From: Halioglobus sp. | GTDB lineage: Bacteria; Pseudomonadota; Gammaproteobacteria; Pseudomonadales; Halieaceae | Direction of reading: 5' to 3' | NCBI GenBank assembly: GCA_002699145.1 | Contig: PABK01000058.1 | Location: 52,203-116,202, forward strand | Length of the DNA: 64,000 nt | Shown: positions 28,070 to 38,556 of the stretch, piece by piece | Position numbering within the stretch: the first letter of the stretch is position 1 | Layout of the letters: every line of letters begins with the position of its first letter | Notes under the pieces: model-generated | Seen by the model: the letters and a program-made list of their open reading frames with translations, nothing else | Database searches by the model: none | Told to the model about the DNA's origin: nothing | Program-made: the position numbers and the translations under genes

Positions 28070-29478
28070 TATATCGACTCAAGAAAACGATAAATTTCAA
28101 CCATCGCAAAAGTGTCTAGCCTGCAATAGCTCAACAGATCTGATGCAATCTTTTCGGCCTCATCAGGGGGCGCATCGATCATGCGCCGCCACGCTTCCAT
28201 AGCGGAAGCTCCATCCTGCACTACGAGTTCCTTGTAATCGAGGTGCGGACAAACAACGGGAAGCACTTTCTTGATGGATGTCGAACCGTCAAATCGTGCA
28301 TCAACATAATCGGACTTGAACACGTCCTCCAGATCGACCATCCGGTCGTTGAGGTCATTCAAAAAATCGGTCTTGTCCGGGTAACGCTTCGCTAGCTCCC
28401 TGTTTCGGGTTTCCTCGAAGGATTTGTGCCAGGAAACAATACTGCCGGTCGGGCCGATGTCTTCCTGCATCCGCGCGACCAGCCGATCAGGCAATCGCGC
28501 TTCCCTTTCCAGATATTCCTTGTGATCGAGTGAACCATCGGCTTCCAGCACATGCAGGGAATACTGCACCGGAAAATGCTTGTGCGGGCCGGTGCCGTCG
28601 AGATACGGCACAGCGGCGGAATAGGTTTCATAGTCAAAGAAGTACAGCGGGAAGCTGAGCCCTGACAGGAACCTTTGGATAGCCGCTTCGTTGATCTTTG
28701 GTGCATTGTGCTGAAAGGACTCGACCACAAGACGCTGATTGTCAGACAACGTAAATTCGCCCGGAACCTCATCGAGCCCGACAACTTTCATAGCACGAAG
28801 ATCGCGTATCTTGTTTTGTCGTATGAAGGGCAGACTGTAGATCGACGGCGTCGGTACAGTGGGGTTGAACAGTGAAAACGCATCGCAATGATTCGCACGC
28901 GTTTTTTCGGTACAGGAACACCCGTTCATGTCGTGATCGCTTGCCAGAAAAGCCAGCGCGGCGTCGATCTCCGCGCTTGTCTCTGCCAAAACATCATCAA
29001 CCGCCTCGGTAATATCGGCAAAGACGAGCATTGCGCTCGGGTCGATTTCACCGTCTCGAACATATTCCCCGTTCAAGTGAACAAGGAACACGCCGTCGAT
29101 ACTCTGCCCGGCGCGTTCCGCGCAAATCTTCTGAAAGCAGGCATCCTTGAGGTGGTTATGTTTGGCGTCAGTTTTGACGCTGGTCGAAGACTTGACCTCA
29201 TAGAGCGCGGTCGTCCCGCCGCTCATCTTCTCCAAAACGTCCACCCGTGCAAACAGGCCGTCGTCCGTCTCGAACACGGCCTGAAAACTCGCATCCCGAT
29301 CACCAGCGCTCTCAAAAAGCTGCTTAACGTAATGCTCGACTTCATAGCCTTCACGGACGAGCTTCTGCATGAAGGTGGAGAATTCCCCATGCGGATAATG
29401 ATCCGGGGCCGTCTTTAGGAGCCAGAGGGATTTCGGGCAGTTCAGATACTGGATGAAATCGGTTTTAGTGAGTTGCAT
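28069..29478 (-). CDS. DUF2779 protein: Cas4-like nuclease plus RNase H-fold domain
   Basis: 469 residues. The N-terminal part looks like a PD-(D/E)XK nuclease: Asp80 in FARVDVL and Glu94/Lys96 in YEVKSS. Cys14, Cys187, Cys189 and Cys198 could hold an iron-sulphur cluster as in Cas4/AddB. The C-terminal DUF2779 has DEDD-like residues, FFDYETYS (Asp282, Glu284) and YCRLDTFAMVEI. Such proteins should degrade DNA or RNA ends. The ORF track extends upstream; ATG 29478 (MQLTKTDFIQYLNCPKSLWLL) is the family start. It follows herA by 52 bases and overlaps the HEPN-like gene. Confidence 0.8.
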   Translation of the reverse strand: MQLTKTDFIQYLNCPKSLWLLKTAPDHYPHGEFSTFMQKLVREGYEVEHYVKQLFESAGDRDASFQAVFETDDGLFARVDVLEKMSGGTTALYEVKSSTSVKTDAKHNHLKDACFQKICAERAGQSIDGVFLVHLNGEYVRDGEIDPSAMLVFADITEAVDDVLAETSAEIDAALAFLASDHDMNGCSCTEKTRANHCDAFSLFNPTVPTPSIYSLPFIRQNKIRDLRAMKVVGLDEVPGEFTLSDNQRLVVESFQHNAPKINEAAIQRFLSGLSFPLYFFDYETYSAAVPYLDGTGPHKHFPVQYSLHVLEADGSLDHKEYLEREARLPDRLVARMQEDIGPTGSIVSWHKSFEETRNRELAKRYPDKTDFLNDLNDRMVDLEDVFKSDYVDARFDGSTSIKKVLPVVCPHLDYKELVVQDGASAMEAWRRMIDAPPDEAEKIASDLLSYCRLDTFAMVEIYRFLESI

Positions 29479-29530
29479 ATAGCTTAAACAAAGTATGTGA
29501 CCCCACAGATTAAGCAAACTGTCTCTAGCG

Positions 29531-31582
29531 TTAGGGTTTCCAGCAGACGTCTGGGTCCGCAGGAACATACCATATATCTCGAACCTGGGTGTCGTTGCTA
29601 TATGGTGTGGGATTGGCATCACGCACGCGGAACGTTGTTGGGATATTCACCGAGTTGCCGAAGATTAACGCGTGTTGCTTGGGCAAAGACGGTAAGCGCC
29701 TGAGCACTGTTTCGGAAATAAACGGCGTCATCTGTCTAATCTGCGACAAATCATCGGGGTTCTGGATGCGGTGAATAATGAAGTTGTTGCACTGAGAAAG
29801 GACAGTCTTTGAGAGTTCACTTGGTCTTTGGGAAGCCACAATCAGAAAAGCACCGTATTTCCTTCCTTCTTTCGCGATTCTTTGGAACGTGATGCCTGCA
29901 TCAATTGCAAATCGGCTTGGCTTCTCGGAAATATAGCGGTGTGCCTCCTCCAAAAGCAGGTGAACCGGCATGGCATTGCGCGGATCGGCGCGGCGCATGC
30001 GATCAAAGATGAGTCGAGCAACAACCGCTGAAGCAAGTTCTACGATCTCGTCAGAGGCATCATTTAGATCGATTATGCAGATTTGGCGCTCCTTTTTGTA
30101 ACGCTCGTTTTGGACTGCAATCCCGAGCAGGCGATCTACATAATGCGTCGGTTCACGGTCATGGTCTTGTAGATCACCGACATCTGCCCGTAGAAACTCA
30201 TAATCAGGGTTATCTATCACGGACTTGAGACGTGTAACCAACTGCGAGCAGTATTCGCGGATCTGCTTGTTACCGTTGGCTTCCTCATAGAAAAGAGCAA
30301 GATCAAGTGCGGCTTGAAGCCTATCGAATGAAAACGGCATGTTCCCATAGCTTGGCAGAACGGGTTCATCCTTTACATGCCCTTCCAGAAAAATAAGAAG
30401 ATTGTCATAGTTGTTGGATGTATTTGAGTTCTTCCCGTCCTTGAACTGACCAAAGTCGTTGTATAGGCCTTGTGAGACAGTGTTTTTTGATATCTCATTA
30501 GTCGAGAATGTATTTAGAAGGGCAAGAATACGGTCTGCTTTGCTCGGAGTGCTAGCATCGCTGTGCAAGATCGAAAGAATGATCTTGGCTAGGACGTGAT
30601 TGCGGATGATTTTCAGGCTCTCATCGGTGTCGCCGCCTAGGTTCGCTACTTGCGCAGGCGTTTCCTGAAATAGCGTAGTCAAGCCAAGAGCGGTGCGGAG
30701 AGCAGGAATTTGCGACTTTTCGCTAGCTCTCAAAAGCAACGCCCATTCGTCGACACTCATGAACCAGTGGGGAAGCTTGAATCTATCCTTGATCTCCGCG
30801 CCTTGCCTTTTTTGGGAAACGTCAGGAATTGGCATATCCGGCTCTGTCGCCTTGAGGTAGCAGGACCGAATCCAGCCAGGTACATTGTCGAGCGCTCGCC
30901 GATATTCACCGTTCACGTCGAAAATCACGAAGGCTGAACCAAGTGCAGCGAAAGCCTCGGGCTTCATAAACACGGACTGGAAGATTGATGCAACAGTGCA
31001 TGATTTTCCGCTTCCGGTGTTTCCAAGCACGGCAACATGACCGCCAAACAATTCATCAAGCCGTGACTTGACGGGATAGCCTTTGAAGACTGCAGAAGTG
31101 CCAATTTCTATGGTATAGGGAACATTACCCTGTTGGTCTGTACCCCCAGCGTCTTTTTTTGTTTCGAGCTCAGATGGCTGTTCGACATTAAAAATACGAT
31201 CAAGATCTTCATCGCGCGCATAGAGGGCGTCCGCGTAAAGCGGTGGAAACGTGGAGACTCCAAACCGAAAGCTACCACCCTGCATCGGCATCGAACCTAC
31301 AGGCACGACGTCAAGAAATTTGGCGGATGAGGCTTTGTCCATTTCTGTCTGGGACGCGTCCGAGGATGCGCTGTCTTTTTCGCGCAGGCCTATAATCTCA
31401 AGAACAATATGCTCGGCCTGCATTGGGACCATTAAATAGGAACCAAGTGTCGCGACATAGTGGATATCGTCAAAACCGACGATAGTGAAGTTATCGCTGC
31501 CCCTATGCAGCTCAACAATTAACCGGTCAGCCGATACACTGACAATTTTTCCTATAGCGCGGCTAGCATCATCCCTCGCCAT
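29531..31582 (-). CDS. HerA-like DNA translocase ATPase
   Basis: 683 residues of the HerA/DUF87 FtsK-type ATPase family. N-terminal HAS-barrel-like domain (IGKIVSVSADRLIVEL), Walker A LGNTGSGKSC near residues 184-193, Walker B VHLLLEEAHRYI and the sensor stretch ASQRPSELSKTVLSQCNNF. In SIR2-HerA (Nezha) systems a HerA hexamer assembles with SIR2 and senses or processes phage DNA. The start is ATG 31582 (MARDDASRAIGK), which overlaps the SIR2 stop by 14 bases; the ORF track start is 8 codons earlier. Overlap and order support a joint complex. Confidence 0.9.
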   Translation of the reverse strand: MARDDASRAIGKIVSVSADRLIVELHRGSDNFTIVGFDDIHYVATLGSYLMVPMQAEHIVLEIIGLREKDSASSDASQTEMDKASSAKFLDVVPVGSMPMQGGSFRFGVSTFPPLYADALYARDEDLDRIFNVEQPSELETKKDAGGTDQQGNVPYTIEIGTSAVFKGYPVKSRLDELFGGHVAVLGNTGSGKSCTVASIFQSVFMKPEAFAALGSAFVIFDVNGEYRRALDNVPGWIRSCYLKATEPDMPIPDVSQKRQGAEIKDRFKLPHWFMSVDEWALLLRASEKSQIPALRTALGLTTLFQETPAQVANLGGDTDESLKIIRNHVLAKIILSILHSDASTPSKADRILALLNTFSTNEISKNTVSQGLYNDFGQFKDGKNSNTSNNYDNLLIFLEGHVKDEPVLPSYGNMPFSFDRLQAALDLALFYEEANGNKQIREYCSQLVTRLKSVIDNPDYEFLRADVGDLQDHDREPTHYVDRLLGIAVQNERYKKERQICIIDLNDASDEIVELASAVVARLIFDRMRRADPRNAMPVHLLLEEAHRYISEKPSRFAIDAGITFQRIAKEGRKYGAFLIVASQRPSELSKTVLSQCNNFIIHRIQNPDDLSQIRQMTPFISETVLRRLPSLPKQHALIFGNSVNIPTTFRVRDANPTPYSNDTQVRDIWYVPADPDVCWKP

Positions 31583-32849
31583 TTTCTTTGTCCTGCTGCT
31601 TGGCAAGAAGCGTCTGCAATGCTTTTTCTATGGTCTGGTCGATCTCTTGATCAGCACTAGTGGGCAGAAGATGATTGACGATGCCGTCGAAGTAATGAGC
31701 TTTTTGGCCAGCTTGCTTGCCATCGCCCCAGACGAACCAAATGCGGGGATCACCGAGCGCTGAAAGCTCTCGAGTAATGTCGTTCATCTCGGGGTCGATG
31801 AAGGCTACAAGTCTGAAGCCGGGCAAGGCCAGCCCTTGAAAAATGATGTTATTGACGTGCTCGTCTGCGAAGCTGTATCCCATGACAATCAGGACGCTCT
31901 GATCCTGAACAACCTGCCTTTGAAATTCGCGGAACATATCAGAGTACGGCGAACCAAAGCTTGCCGTCTGTTTAGACGGTGTCGGGTAAATCATGACTCG
32001 ATCTGTGGACGGATCAAGCGGGCTATGCGACTCACGAATCGGGAAGAGACCTTTTTCCTCTTCAGTCCAATTGACGGAACCGTGCAACTTGCAGAAGTGT
32101 ACAAATCCTCCGACGGCAGCCCAACGGCGCGAGGTGATATCCAGCTGTTCCGCCAGTGCTAGTCTGTAAGTGGCAGGATTAAACCTCCGCTCTACAGTTC
32201 CTGAAAAGCCGTTAGAGTACGGAATTCCTGAGCGATCCATAGCGCGTTCATTGAAAAGATCGTAATTGGTCGTGAACACCCAAGGCGGTGCGAGACCACG
32301 GGAACGCGTAGCCAGGGACTGGTAAAATCGCCGATATTGCGCGACGACGCTCTCATCTCCATTGGAAAAGGGGCCTGTTGTGCACTTGTACAGGACGAAC
32401 TTTTTGATACCCGCAATAATCTGATCAACCAGGGTAGCAACAGAACTCAGTTCTCCTTTCCCACTTGCTTTGCAGAATTGATGGGCGTTGATAAGAACCT
32501 CCATCATCCGCTCAAGATTGCCCTTCACGTCATCGGCAGAAAGATCAATGCCGAGCTTGTCGTGAAGTTCGTCCTTTTGCGCGGGGCAGACAAAGACCTC
32601 TCCACCATTATCGGCGGGCTCCGCAGCGAGCAACGTCTGAAATTCTTCTGCCAGAAATCTCATAGTTGAAATTCCTAGCTCATCGTCGCCAATTCTCAGC
32701 GAAGAACAACCCGAGCCCAATAAAAAGGACAGATTCTTGGCTCCAAATACTTCCGCCATCTGACGCTGGATGATGTCCGCTTTGTCTTCCCAAGAACTTT
32801 CACCCTTGAGCTTTTGGAATTCGTCGCGGCTTCCCTTTAAAAATTTCAT
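31569..32849 (-). CDS. SIR2-family defence NADase
   Basis: 426 residues. SIR2 fold motifs: FLLGSGCSS at 42-50 (nucleotide-binding loop), VFTTNYD around 191-197 and KLHGSVNW at 254-261, then GYSFADEHVN. Defence SIR2 proteins deplete NAD+ after phage sensing. The catalytic Asn and His (TTN, LHGS) are both present. The C-terminus ends in a Lys/Gln-rich tail. ATG 32849 is 4 bases after the Res stop; the longer ORF would overlap Res. Paired with HerA, it forms a Nezha-like module. Confidence 0.88.
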   Translation of the reverse strand: MKFLKGSRDEFQKLKGESSWEDKADIIQRQMAEVFGAKNLSFLLGSGCSSLRIGDDELGISTMRFLAEEFQTLLAAEPADNGGEVFVCPAQKDELHDKLGIDLSADDVKGNLERMMEVLINAHQFCKASGKGELSSVATLVDQIIAGIKKFVLYKCTTGPFSNGDESVVAQYRRFYQSLATRSRGLAPPWVFTTNYDLFNERAMDRSGIPYSNGFSGTVERRFNPATYRLALAEQLDITSRRWAAVGGFVHFCKLHGSVNWTEEEKGLFPIRESHSPLDPSTDRVMIYPTPSKQTASFGSPYSDMFREFQRQVVQDQSVLIVMGYSFADEHVNNIIFQGLALPGFRLVAFIDPEMNDITRELSALGDPRIWFVWGDGKQAGQKAHYFDGIVNHLLPTSADQEIDQTIEKALQTLLAKQQDKENGEG

Positions 32850-32853
32850 ATCA

Positions 32854-35800
32854 CTACGCCGCCACCCCGTTAACCACATCCATCAGTTTTGAATAATCGG
32901 TAACAACATCATATTTAACTTTGTCAGCATCAATCCGATCATTTAGCTCGGCGAAGAATTTCCGTGCGCACTCAATCTTAGTTTTCTCTATCTCGCGCAA
33001 CTTCATTGAGGACATGGAGCCCTTTGTCTCAGCGACGAAGTAAATATGTTTCACACTACCTTGCTTGAACGATATGGCCCAGTCAGGGTTGTAGTCCCCT
33101 ACTGGCGTCGGGATCAGGAAACCTCGTGGAAGCTTGGCATAGACCACTATTTCAGTGCTGGTGTCTAACTCATCTACGAAATGACGTTCTACATCAGAAT
33201 CCGTTATGCAGTAGTCGTAGATATGATTGTTCAGCTTACCTGTGGCGCGAGAAAAATCCTGTCCGGTCTGCGCAGCGGTGAAAATATCCGCGTCATACCG
33301 GTCCTCGACCTCGTCGTAGCAGAGCTGCTCAATGATGACAGTCGCCTTCTGTTCCTTAATCAGGCGCGACGCTTCGGCAATGAAGTGTTCCGGATTACTA
33401 CGGAACTGATCGAAAACCACAGGCTGAATGCCTGACAGAATTTCGGCGACAGTCTTGCGCGTAAGCTGCACGTTTTCAGCAACTTTGCCAATCAGGTCAT
33501 AGGTGACGTCCGAGTGAACAGCCCCCCCGTACTCCGTAGTGGTCTCGGTGACCTTGAAGCTCTCGCCAGACTTAAGCTGGTCATCAGTTATTGCCGCTGC
33601 TTGCTCGCCCGCATGGACAGTGTACTGTAGCGGCGTAACGCGTAGATGGCTGTCGAGAGCTCCAGTAGCTTTCCTGATCAGTTCATCGGATTCAAAGTCA
33701 ACACGATAGACCGCCTTACGATTGATGCGCGACCAGAGTGCCTGGAATTCCTTTTTGTGGAAATTGTCGTTGAGTGGATTGGTTTTTGGCTTCCGACCGT
33801 CTTCGATCTTCGGCAACTTGCTGTCATCGAAAACGCTGTCAATCAGATCGATGATCTGGTCTGCGTAAGGTTTTAAATCATCAGGGAGGGCGGCGAGCTT
33901 CCCGGCCTCTTTATCTGCGTGATAGCTGTCCGTGATTGCGTCGCTATCGTCAGTGTAGTCGTTCTTGATCAAGTAGCGATAGATCTGCTTCGCCATTTGT
34001 GGCGTGATCTCGACAGTGCCGCCCTCAGTTTCCATCACTTTACCGGTGAAATACTCTTCAGTAGCTTTGCGCGGGCGTGCCGAGAGCGTCTCAGCAATTT
34101 CCGTCTGCAAGCCTTTAACAAAGTCTTTATAACTCTCGCTTGCTACAACCGTTAGGACGTTGATCTCATGAACAACTGCGGGAAGATCCATACGCTCACC
34201 GTGCTGGTCCACGGACAGACGCAACCCCCTGCCGACCTCCTGGCGACGGGAGATGGTGTTGTCGCTATGCTTGAGCATACACATGACAAAAACATTCGGG
34301 TTATCCCACCCTTCCCGCAGCGCAGAGTGGGAGAAAATGAAACGGGTCGGCTCTATGAACGAGAGAAGCCGTTCCTTGTCCTTCAGGATCAGGTCGTAGG
34401 CGTCCACATCGTCGGATAGGCCTGCTTGTTCGCCAGTCTTCTTGGCCGCCGGGTCCTTCAAGCGATTGGTTTTCTTATCAATCGAGAAATAGCCGTTGTG
34501 TGTCGAACCGGGACCAATTCCGGAGAGATACTTGCGGTAATCCTCATTGTCGATTGCCAGCTCTGAGAGGTACTCATCTCTGAGACGGGTGTATTCCTCT
34601 TCGAAGACTCGAGCATAAATGCCCTTTTCATCATCCTGGTCGTAGTCGCGGTACTTGACCACCTCATCGATAAAAAAGAGGGACAGGACCTTGATGCCCT
34701 GGGCGAAGTGCTGCTTTTCTTTGTCTAGGTGCGCCTTGATCGTCTCGCGTATTTGAATACGGCGAATGTCGTTCTCGTTGACGTCTCCTGTTGCTTCCCC
34801 GGCAGATAGCACGACGCCATTGGTGAACTCGACAGTATCGTTGTTGTAGTCGATCTGAGACATAGTGAAACCGCGATACTGATCCAACTCGCCAGATGCG
34901 ACAAAGAGGTCGTCACCAAATTCAAGGCGCTTTAGCAGCCGTTTGATCTCACCCGACTTGAGCTTGACCTCCAACTCGATACGGGCCACGGGCGCTTTCT
35001 TCGAAATATCGATGCCTTCGAGGTACAAATAGGCATTGGTGCCTGCCAAGCCGCGCGTCTGAATGCCGCGCACCGCGATTTTCTTAACGAGCTTCTGGTT
35101 ATAGGCGTCAAGTGCGTCGAGACGATGCACTTTCAGGTGGTTAGTCCTGTGTGTTGCTGAGTACCGTAAGATCATTAGCGGATTGAACTTCGGGAGCGCG
35201 TCCAGTGTGGCCTTGCCTTCCATTTTCTGGGGTTCGTCCAGGATAAGGATGGGCCGGTTACTGCTGATCACGTCAATTGGTCGGCGAGATTGAAAATCAT
35301 CCAGCTCGTCGTAAATCCGTCGGTTGTCGGCTCCGCGTGCATTGAAGGCCTGGATGTTAATGATCATGACGTTGATGCCCGCATCTGAAGAAAAGCCTTC
35401 CAGTTCGTGCAGTCGTTTTGAGTTATAAATGAAAAAGCGGGCTTTCTTGCGGTAGGTCTCGGCGAAATGGTCGCCGGTGATCTGGAAGGATTTGGAGACG
35501 CCTTCCCGAATGGCGATACTCGGCACCATGATGATGAACTTTGACCAGCCGTATCGCTTGTTCATCTCAAAAATTGATTTGATGTAGCAGTAAGTCTTTC
35601 CGGTGCCAGTCTCCATCTCGATATCGAGATTAACTTTGGCTCCTGGCTTGTACGTCCTAGGCTTGGTCTTGCTATTTCCGGACTTATCCACTTCACTGAA
35701 ATCGTCCAAAGTTTTCGAAACTGGCAAATTCTGGTGTTTTTGGACGGTCTGGATGTTGGTGAGCAGTTGGACGTCGGTCAGGCGGATATCTTCGTTCTTG

Positions 35801-35949
35801 AACCCCTCGTCAAACGCACTTGCCTGGGCAGCTTTGCCTGGGTCGATCCGGTAGCGAAGCCCATTACTTTTTGGCTGGCCCGCAAAGCACTCGACCACTG
35901 CATCGACTGCATTTGTCTGATACTCCTGAACTTTAAACTTAAGCTTCAT
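32854..35949 (-). CDS. Type III restriction-like helicase-nuclease (Res)
   Basis: 1031 residues. SF2 helicase: Walker [10 protein letters not shown] near 112-120, DEPQ box ([10 protein letters not shown]) and LRYSATHRT; the helicase C-terminal half has [15 protein letters not shown] and [13 protein letters not shown]-terminal PD-(D/E)XK nuclease is seen in YNPDWAI...FVAETKG near 945-975. This is the layout of type III restriction subunits, which cleave after ATP-dependent movement when two sites lack methylation. Follows mod by 17 bases. In this setting it may act with the SNF2 and DUF4391 proteins rather than as a simple type III enzyme. Confidence 0.9.
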   Translation of the reverse strand: MKLKFKVQEYQTNAVDAVVECFAGQPKSNGLRYRIDPGKAAQASAFDEGFKNEDIRLTDVQLLTNIQTVQKHQNLPVSKTLDDFSEVDKSGNSKTKPRTYKPGAKVNLDIEMETGTGKTYCYIKSIFEMNKRYGWSKFIIMVPSIAIREGVSKSFQITGDHFAETYRKKARFFIYNSKRLHELEGFSSDAGINVMIINIQAFNARGADNRRIYDELDDFQSRRPIDVISSNRPILILDEPQKMEGKATLDALPKFNPLMILRYSATHRTNHLKVHRLDALDAYNQKLVKKIAVRGIQTRGLAGTNAYLYLEGIDISKKAPVARIELEVKLKSGEIKRLLKRLEFGDDLFVASGELDQYRGFTMSQIDYNNDTVEFTNGVVLSAGEATGDVNENDIRRIQIRETIKAHLDKEKQHFAQGIKVLSLFFIDEVVKYRDYDQDDEKGIYARVFEEEYTRLRDEYLSELAIDNEDYRKYLSGIGPGSTHNGYFSIDKKTNRLKDPAAKKTGEQAGLSDDVDAYDLILKDKERLLSFIEPTRFIFSHSALREGWDNPNVFVMCMLKHSDNTISRRQEVGRGLRLSVDQHGERMDLPAVVHEINVLTVVASESYKDFVKGLQTEIAETLSARPRKATEEYFTGKVMETEGGTVEITPQMAKQIYRYLIKNDYTDDSDAITDSYHADKEAGKLAALPDDLKPYADQIIDLIDSVFDDSKLPKIEDGRKPKTNPLNDNFHKKEFQALWSRINRKAVYRVDFESDELIRKATGALDSHLRVTPLQYTVHAGEQAAAITDDQLKSGESFKVTETTTEYGGAVHSDVTYDLIGKVAENVQLTRKTVAEILSGIQPVVFDQFRSNPEHFIAEASRLIKEQKATVIIEQLCYDEVEDRYDADIFTAAQTGQDFSRATGKLNNHIYDYCITDSDVERHFVDELDTSTEIVVYAKLPRGFLIPTPVGDYNPDWAISFKQGSVKHIYFVAETKGSMSSMKLREIEKTKIECARKFFAELNDRIDADKVKYDVVTDYSKLMDVVNGVAA

Positions 35950-35966
35950 TTCAGCCGTCTCTTTTG

Positions 35967-37859
35967 TTAAATCGACTTAACGTCGGTTGCGGGAGAGAGC
36001 TGGCGGAAGATCTGATCCACGTTGATCTTTACCGCATCTGAGACAAATCCGTTGTCACGGAAGACGACGCGCATCGGTTCGTATTTCGCAAGGTACTTGA
36101 CAAGATCTTCGGTGATCCCCTCCTCGAAGCAAGCAATGAGGTCGTAGGGCTCCTCGTTGACGAAGAATACCGTCTTTCCTCGAATCTCTTCGCTGCGAAT
36201 GGGGAGGGTTAAATCGACGCCCCAGTCCACCAAGACCTGGAACAGCAGGTCTTCCGGATTATCGCGACCGGGTTTGATGTTGTCGACGGCGCCGAGCAAA
36301 TCTTCTTGTTTTAACTTGTTCGGTGTGTAGTAGACGTCCGCCATATTGGATGTGTCAATCTTCAGAACGCGAAAACCGACGTCGTTATTCCAATCCTCGT
36401 GGCTTGAACCGCCTAGTACATTTTTGCCCGCGCGGCGGACACGTTCCTTGGATAGCTCAGAGATAGTGTTGAACCCTGCTTTTTTTGCTTCAGATTTTTC
36501 GTTTACCGGCTCAGGCGACTGAACCATTACAAATCGCCTATTCCCACCGTCGAGTGCATTGGACTTAAAAACACTATGTGCAGTCGTCGAAGAGCCTGCG
36601 AAGAAATCTAAAACAATGTCATGGTCGTTTCTCCGGGTGCATATCTCAAGCAACCTACCTATCAACTTGGTTGGTTTTGGGGTGTCAAATACTTTTGGTT
36701 TTTCAAACAAGGAAAGAAGTTCATCAGATGCATCTTCGTTGCTACCAACTTCTTCGTATCCCCAGTAGGAAGGAACCGTTTGCCCCTCTACTTCAGAAAG
36801 GAAGCGCTTAATTCGAGGGACGTTGTCGCCTGATCCACCAAACCAAATCCGATTATCGTTCTTAAGTTCTATAAATGTCTTTTCGATCAGGCCCCAAGAG
36901 CGACCTTCGGGCGGCCCAATGACTCTCCCGCTAGGCAATTCCACATCGAAAAACTGGTCCTTTGTCGCTCGACCAATCATTCCAGTCATGTCAACAGACG
37001 CCCAAGGACCTCTTGGATCATTATCAGGATTAGTAAACGATGCTTTCCTTTTCTCGCTTAAGGCCATTTTCCCAATAGCCTTCTTAGGTTGTTCAGAGTT
37101 CTTTACGTAGCAAAGCAAATAGTCATGCACACTACCAATCGTAGATCGGGCATCAGGGGATGCTTTCTTTCTCCATACCACCGCGGCCAGAAAGCTATTT
37201 TCTCCAAATATTTCGTCTACTACTTTTTTCAGATTATCGCGTTCATGGTCATCTGTAGATATAAACAAAGCACCGTCATCGGAAAGTAGGTTTCTAGCCA
37301 ACCTAATTCGGGCAGCAATCATTGAGAGCCAATCGGAGTGAAAACGCCCATTGCTCTCTGTGTTTGAAATTAGGTTATTCCCAAGTTCATCTTGTTGATT
37401 CGATTTAATGAGAAAACTGAGGTTGTCCTCAGTAAAATCATCGTCATACACAAAGTCACTGCCAGTGTTATAAGGTGGGTCGATATAGATCAACTTCACT
37501 TTGCCAAGATAGGTCTCCTGAAGCAGTTTGAGTGCTTCAAGGTTGTCTCCCTCAATGAAGAGATTTTTTGTCGTATCGAAATTGACGCTTTCTTCCCTAC
37601 ACGGACGGAGCGTTTTAGCGATAGGAGCATTGGCGGCGAGAAGCGCTTCTCGCTTGCCGGGCCAATTCAGTTGATAACGTTCTTTTGGGCCTTCGATAAT
37701 ATGGTCTGAAAGCTCCTGGCGTAGTTGATCAAAATCGATGGCGAGGCGTAGGTCACCGTTTTCGTCGATTGCCTCCGTCACACAGCCCGGGAACAACTCG
37801 CGGATTTTGACGATGTTATCGTCTGTGAGGTTAGGGCTGTGCATTTTTAGCTTTTCCAT
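35967..37859 (-). CDS. Type III-like adenine DNA methyltransferase (Mod)
   Basis: 630 residues. Amino-methyltransferase motif [14 protein letters not shown] near 120-131 precedes motif I-type [12 protein letters not shown] near 417, the beta-class order of type III Mod proteins; the DPPY form fits N6-adenine. It would mark host DNA and give Res its target sequence. Start taken at ATG 37859 ([15 protein letters not shown]), 16 bases after the DUF4391 stop; the ORF track start 15 codons earlier overlaps DUF4391. Recognition sequence cannot be read from the protein. Confidence 0.9.
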   Translation of the reverse strand: MEKLKMHSPNLTDDNIVKIRELFPGCVTEAIDENGDLRLAIDFDQLRQELSDHIIEGPKERYQLNWPGKREALLAANAPIAKTLRPCREESVNFDTTKNLFIEGDNLEALKLLQETYLGKVKLIYIDPPYNTGSDFVYDDDFTEDNLSFLIKSNQQDELGNNLISNTESNGRFHSDWLSMIAARIRLARNLLSDDGALFISTDDHERDNLKKVVDEIFGENSFLAAVVWRKKASPDARSTIGSVHDYLLCYVKNSEQPKKAIGKMALSEKRKASFTNPDNDPRGPWASVDMTGMIGRATKDQFFDVELPSGRVIGPPEGRSWGLIEKTFIELKNDNRIWFGGSGDNVPRIKRFLSEVEGQTVPSYWGYEEVGSNEDASDELLSLFEKPKVFDTPKPTKLIGRLLEICTRRNDHDIVLDFFAGSSTTAHSVFKSNALDGGNRRFVMVQSPEPVNEKSEAKKAGFNTISELSKERVRRAGKNVLGGSSHEDWNNDVGFRVLKIDTSNMADVYYTPNKLKQEDLLGAVDNIKPGRDNPEDLLFQVLVDWGVDLTLPIRSEEIRGKTVFFVNEEPYDLIACFEEGITEDLVKYLAKYEPMRVVFRDNGFVSDAVKINVDQIFRQLSPATDVKSI

Positions 37860-37875
37860 CTCGATTTTGGCCTCT

Positions 37876-38556
37876 TCATTCCTTGGCTGAAGCTGCGCCG
37901 CCAAGGCGTTTCAGTTCTTTGGTTACGTCACGTAGCTCTGCGTTGATCGCAACGCGCTTGTTGAATTGTTTCTCTTTAGCCAGGCGCGCCTTGATGCGCT
38001 CGGCTTCACGCTGTTTAGCTCGTATCGTCTCCATCCGCAGAACGCGAGAAGCGATAGGCTCATCTGATTTTTTCGTTGCCGGAAGCAGAGGGCGCAATAA
38101 CGCCTCATAAAGACTATTGAGATTGAGGGCCTGGGGAAGAGGTTGTCTGGGGCTATCCTCAGCTTCCCAGTCGGTGCCGAAATACTCACTTACTACCCAT
38201 TTTGTGCTGTCCGCTTCGCTAGGACGCTTGTAGGCCGCTATGATTTTCCGTTTCCCGGCGTGGGTAAGCTCGAAGATAATCGGAAACGGTATCGCCTTGT
38301 CGATCGCGCGGAGAACCTCTTCGCTAATCTTGGAGGTTCGCAGGTTGATCTTGAAGACCTGTATCTCGGATACGGATTTCGTTGCGCCAAGGTTAATCGT
38401 CTCTGGCGCGAGCTTGTACTGCCAGATGATCTGGTCGACCTGGTCAACGAAAAGCTGCTTCAGCTTCGCCCCGGCACTGGCGTGGGCATAAATCTTGCTC
38501 TTCGGTAGAACCCTTCCGAACAAGGCCGCTTTGGGGTATTCGAAGAAGACGGTCAT
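37876..38556 (-). CDS. DUF4391 family protein
   Basis: 226 residues. The pattern MTVFFEYPKAALFGRVLPKSKIYAHA at the N-terminus and the INLGAT...EIQVFKINLR segment are typical of DUF4391, a family found beside type III-like methyltransferases and SNF2 helicases. The last 50 residues form a charged coiled coil (KQREAERIKARLAKEKQF). No catalytic motif is evident; an adaptor between the helicase and Mod is a reasonable guess. Its ATG overlaps the helicase stop as ATGA. Confidence 0.82.
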   Translation of the reverse strand: MTVFFEYPKAALFGRVLPKSKIYAHASAGAKLKQLFVDQVDQIIWQYKLAPETINLGATKSVSEIQVFKINLRTSKISEEVLRAIDKAIPFPIIFELTHAGKRKIIAAYKRPSEADSTKWVVSEYFGTDWEAEDSPRQPLPQALNLNSLYEALLRPLLPATKKSDEPIASRVLRMETIRAKQREAERIKARLAKEKQFNKRVAINAELRDVTKELKRLGGAASAKE

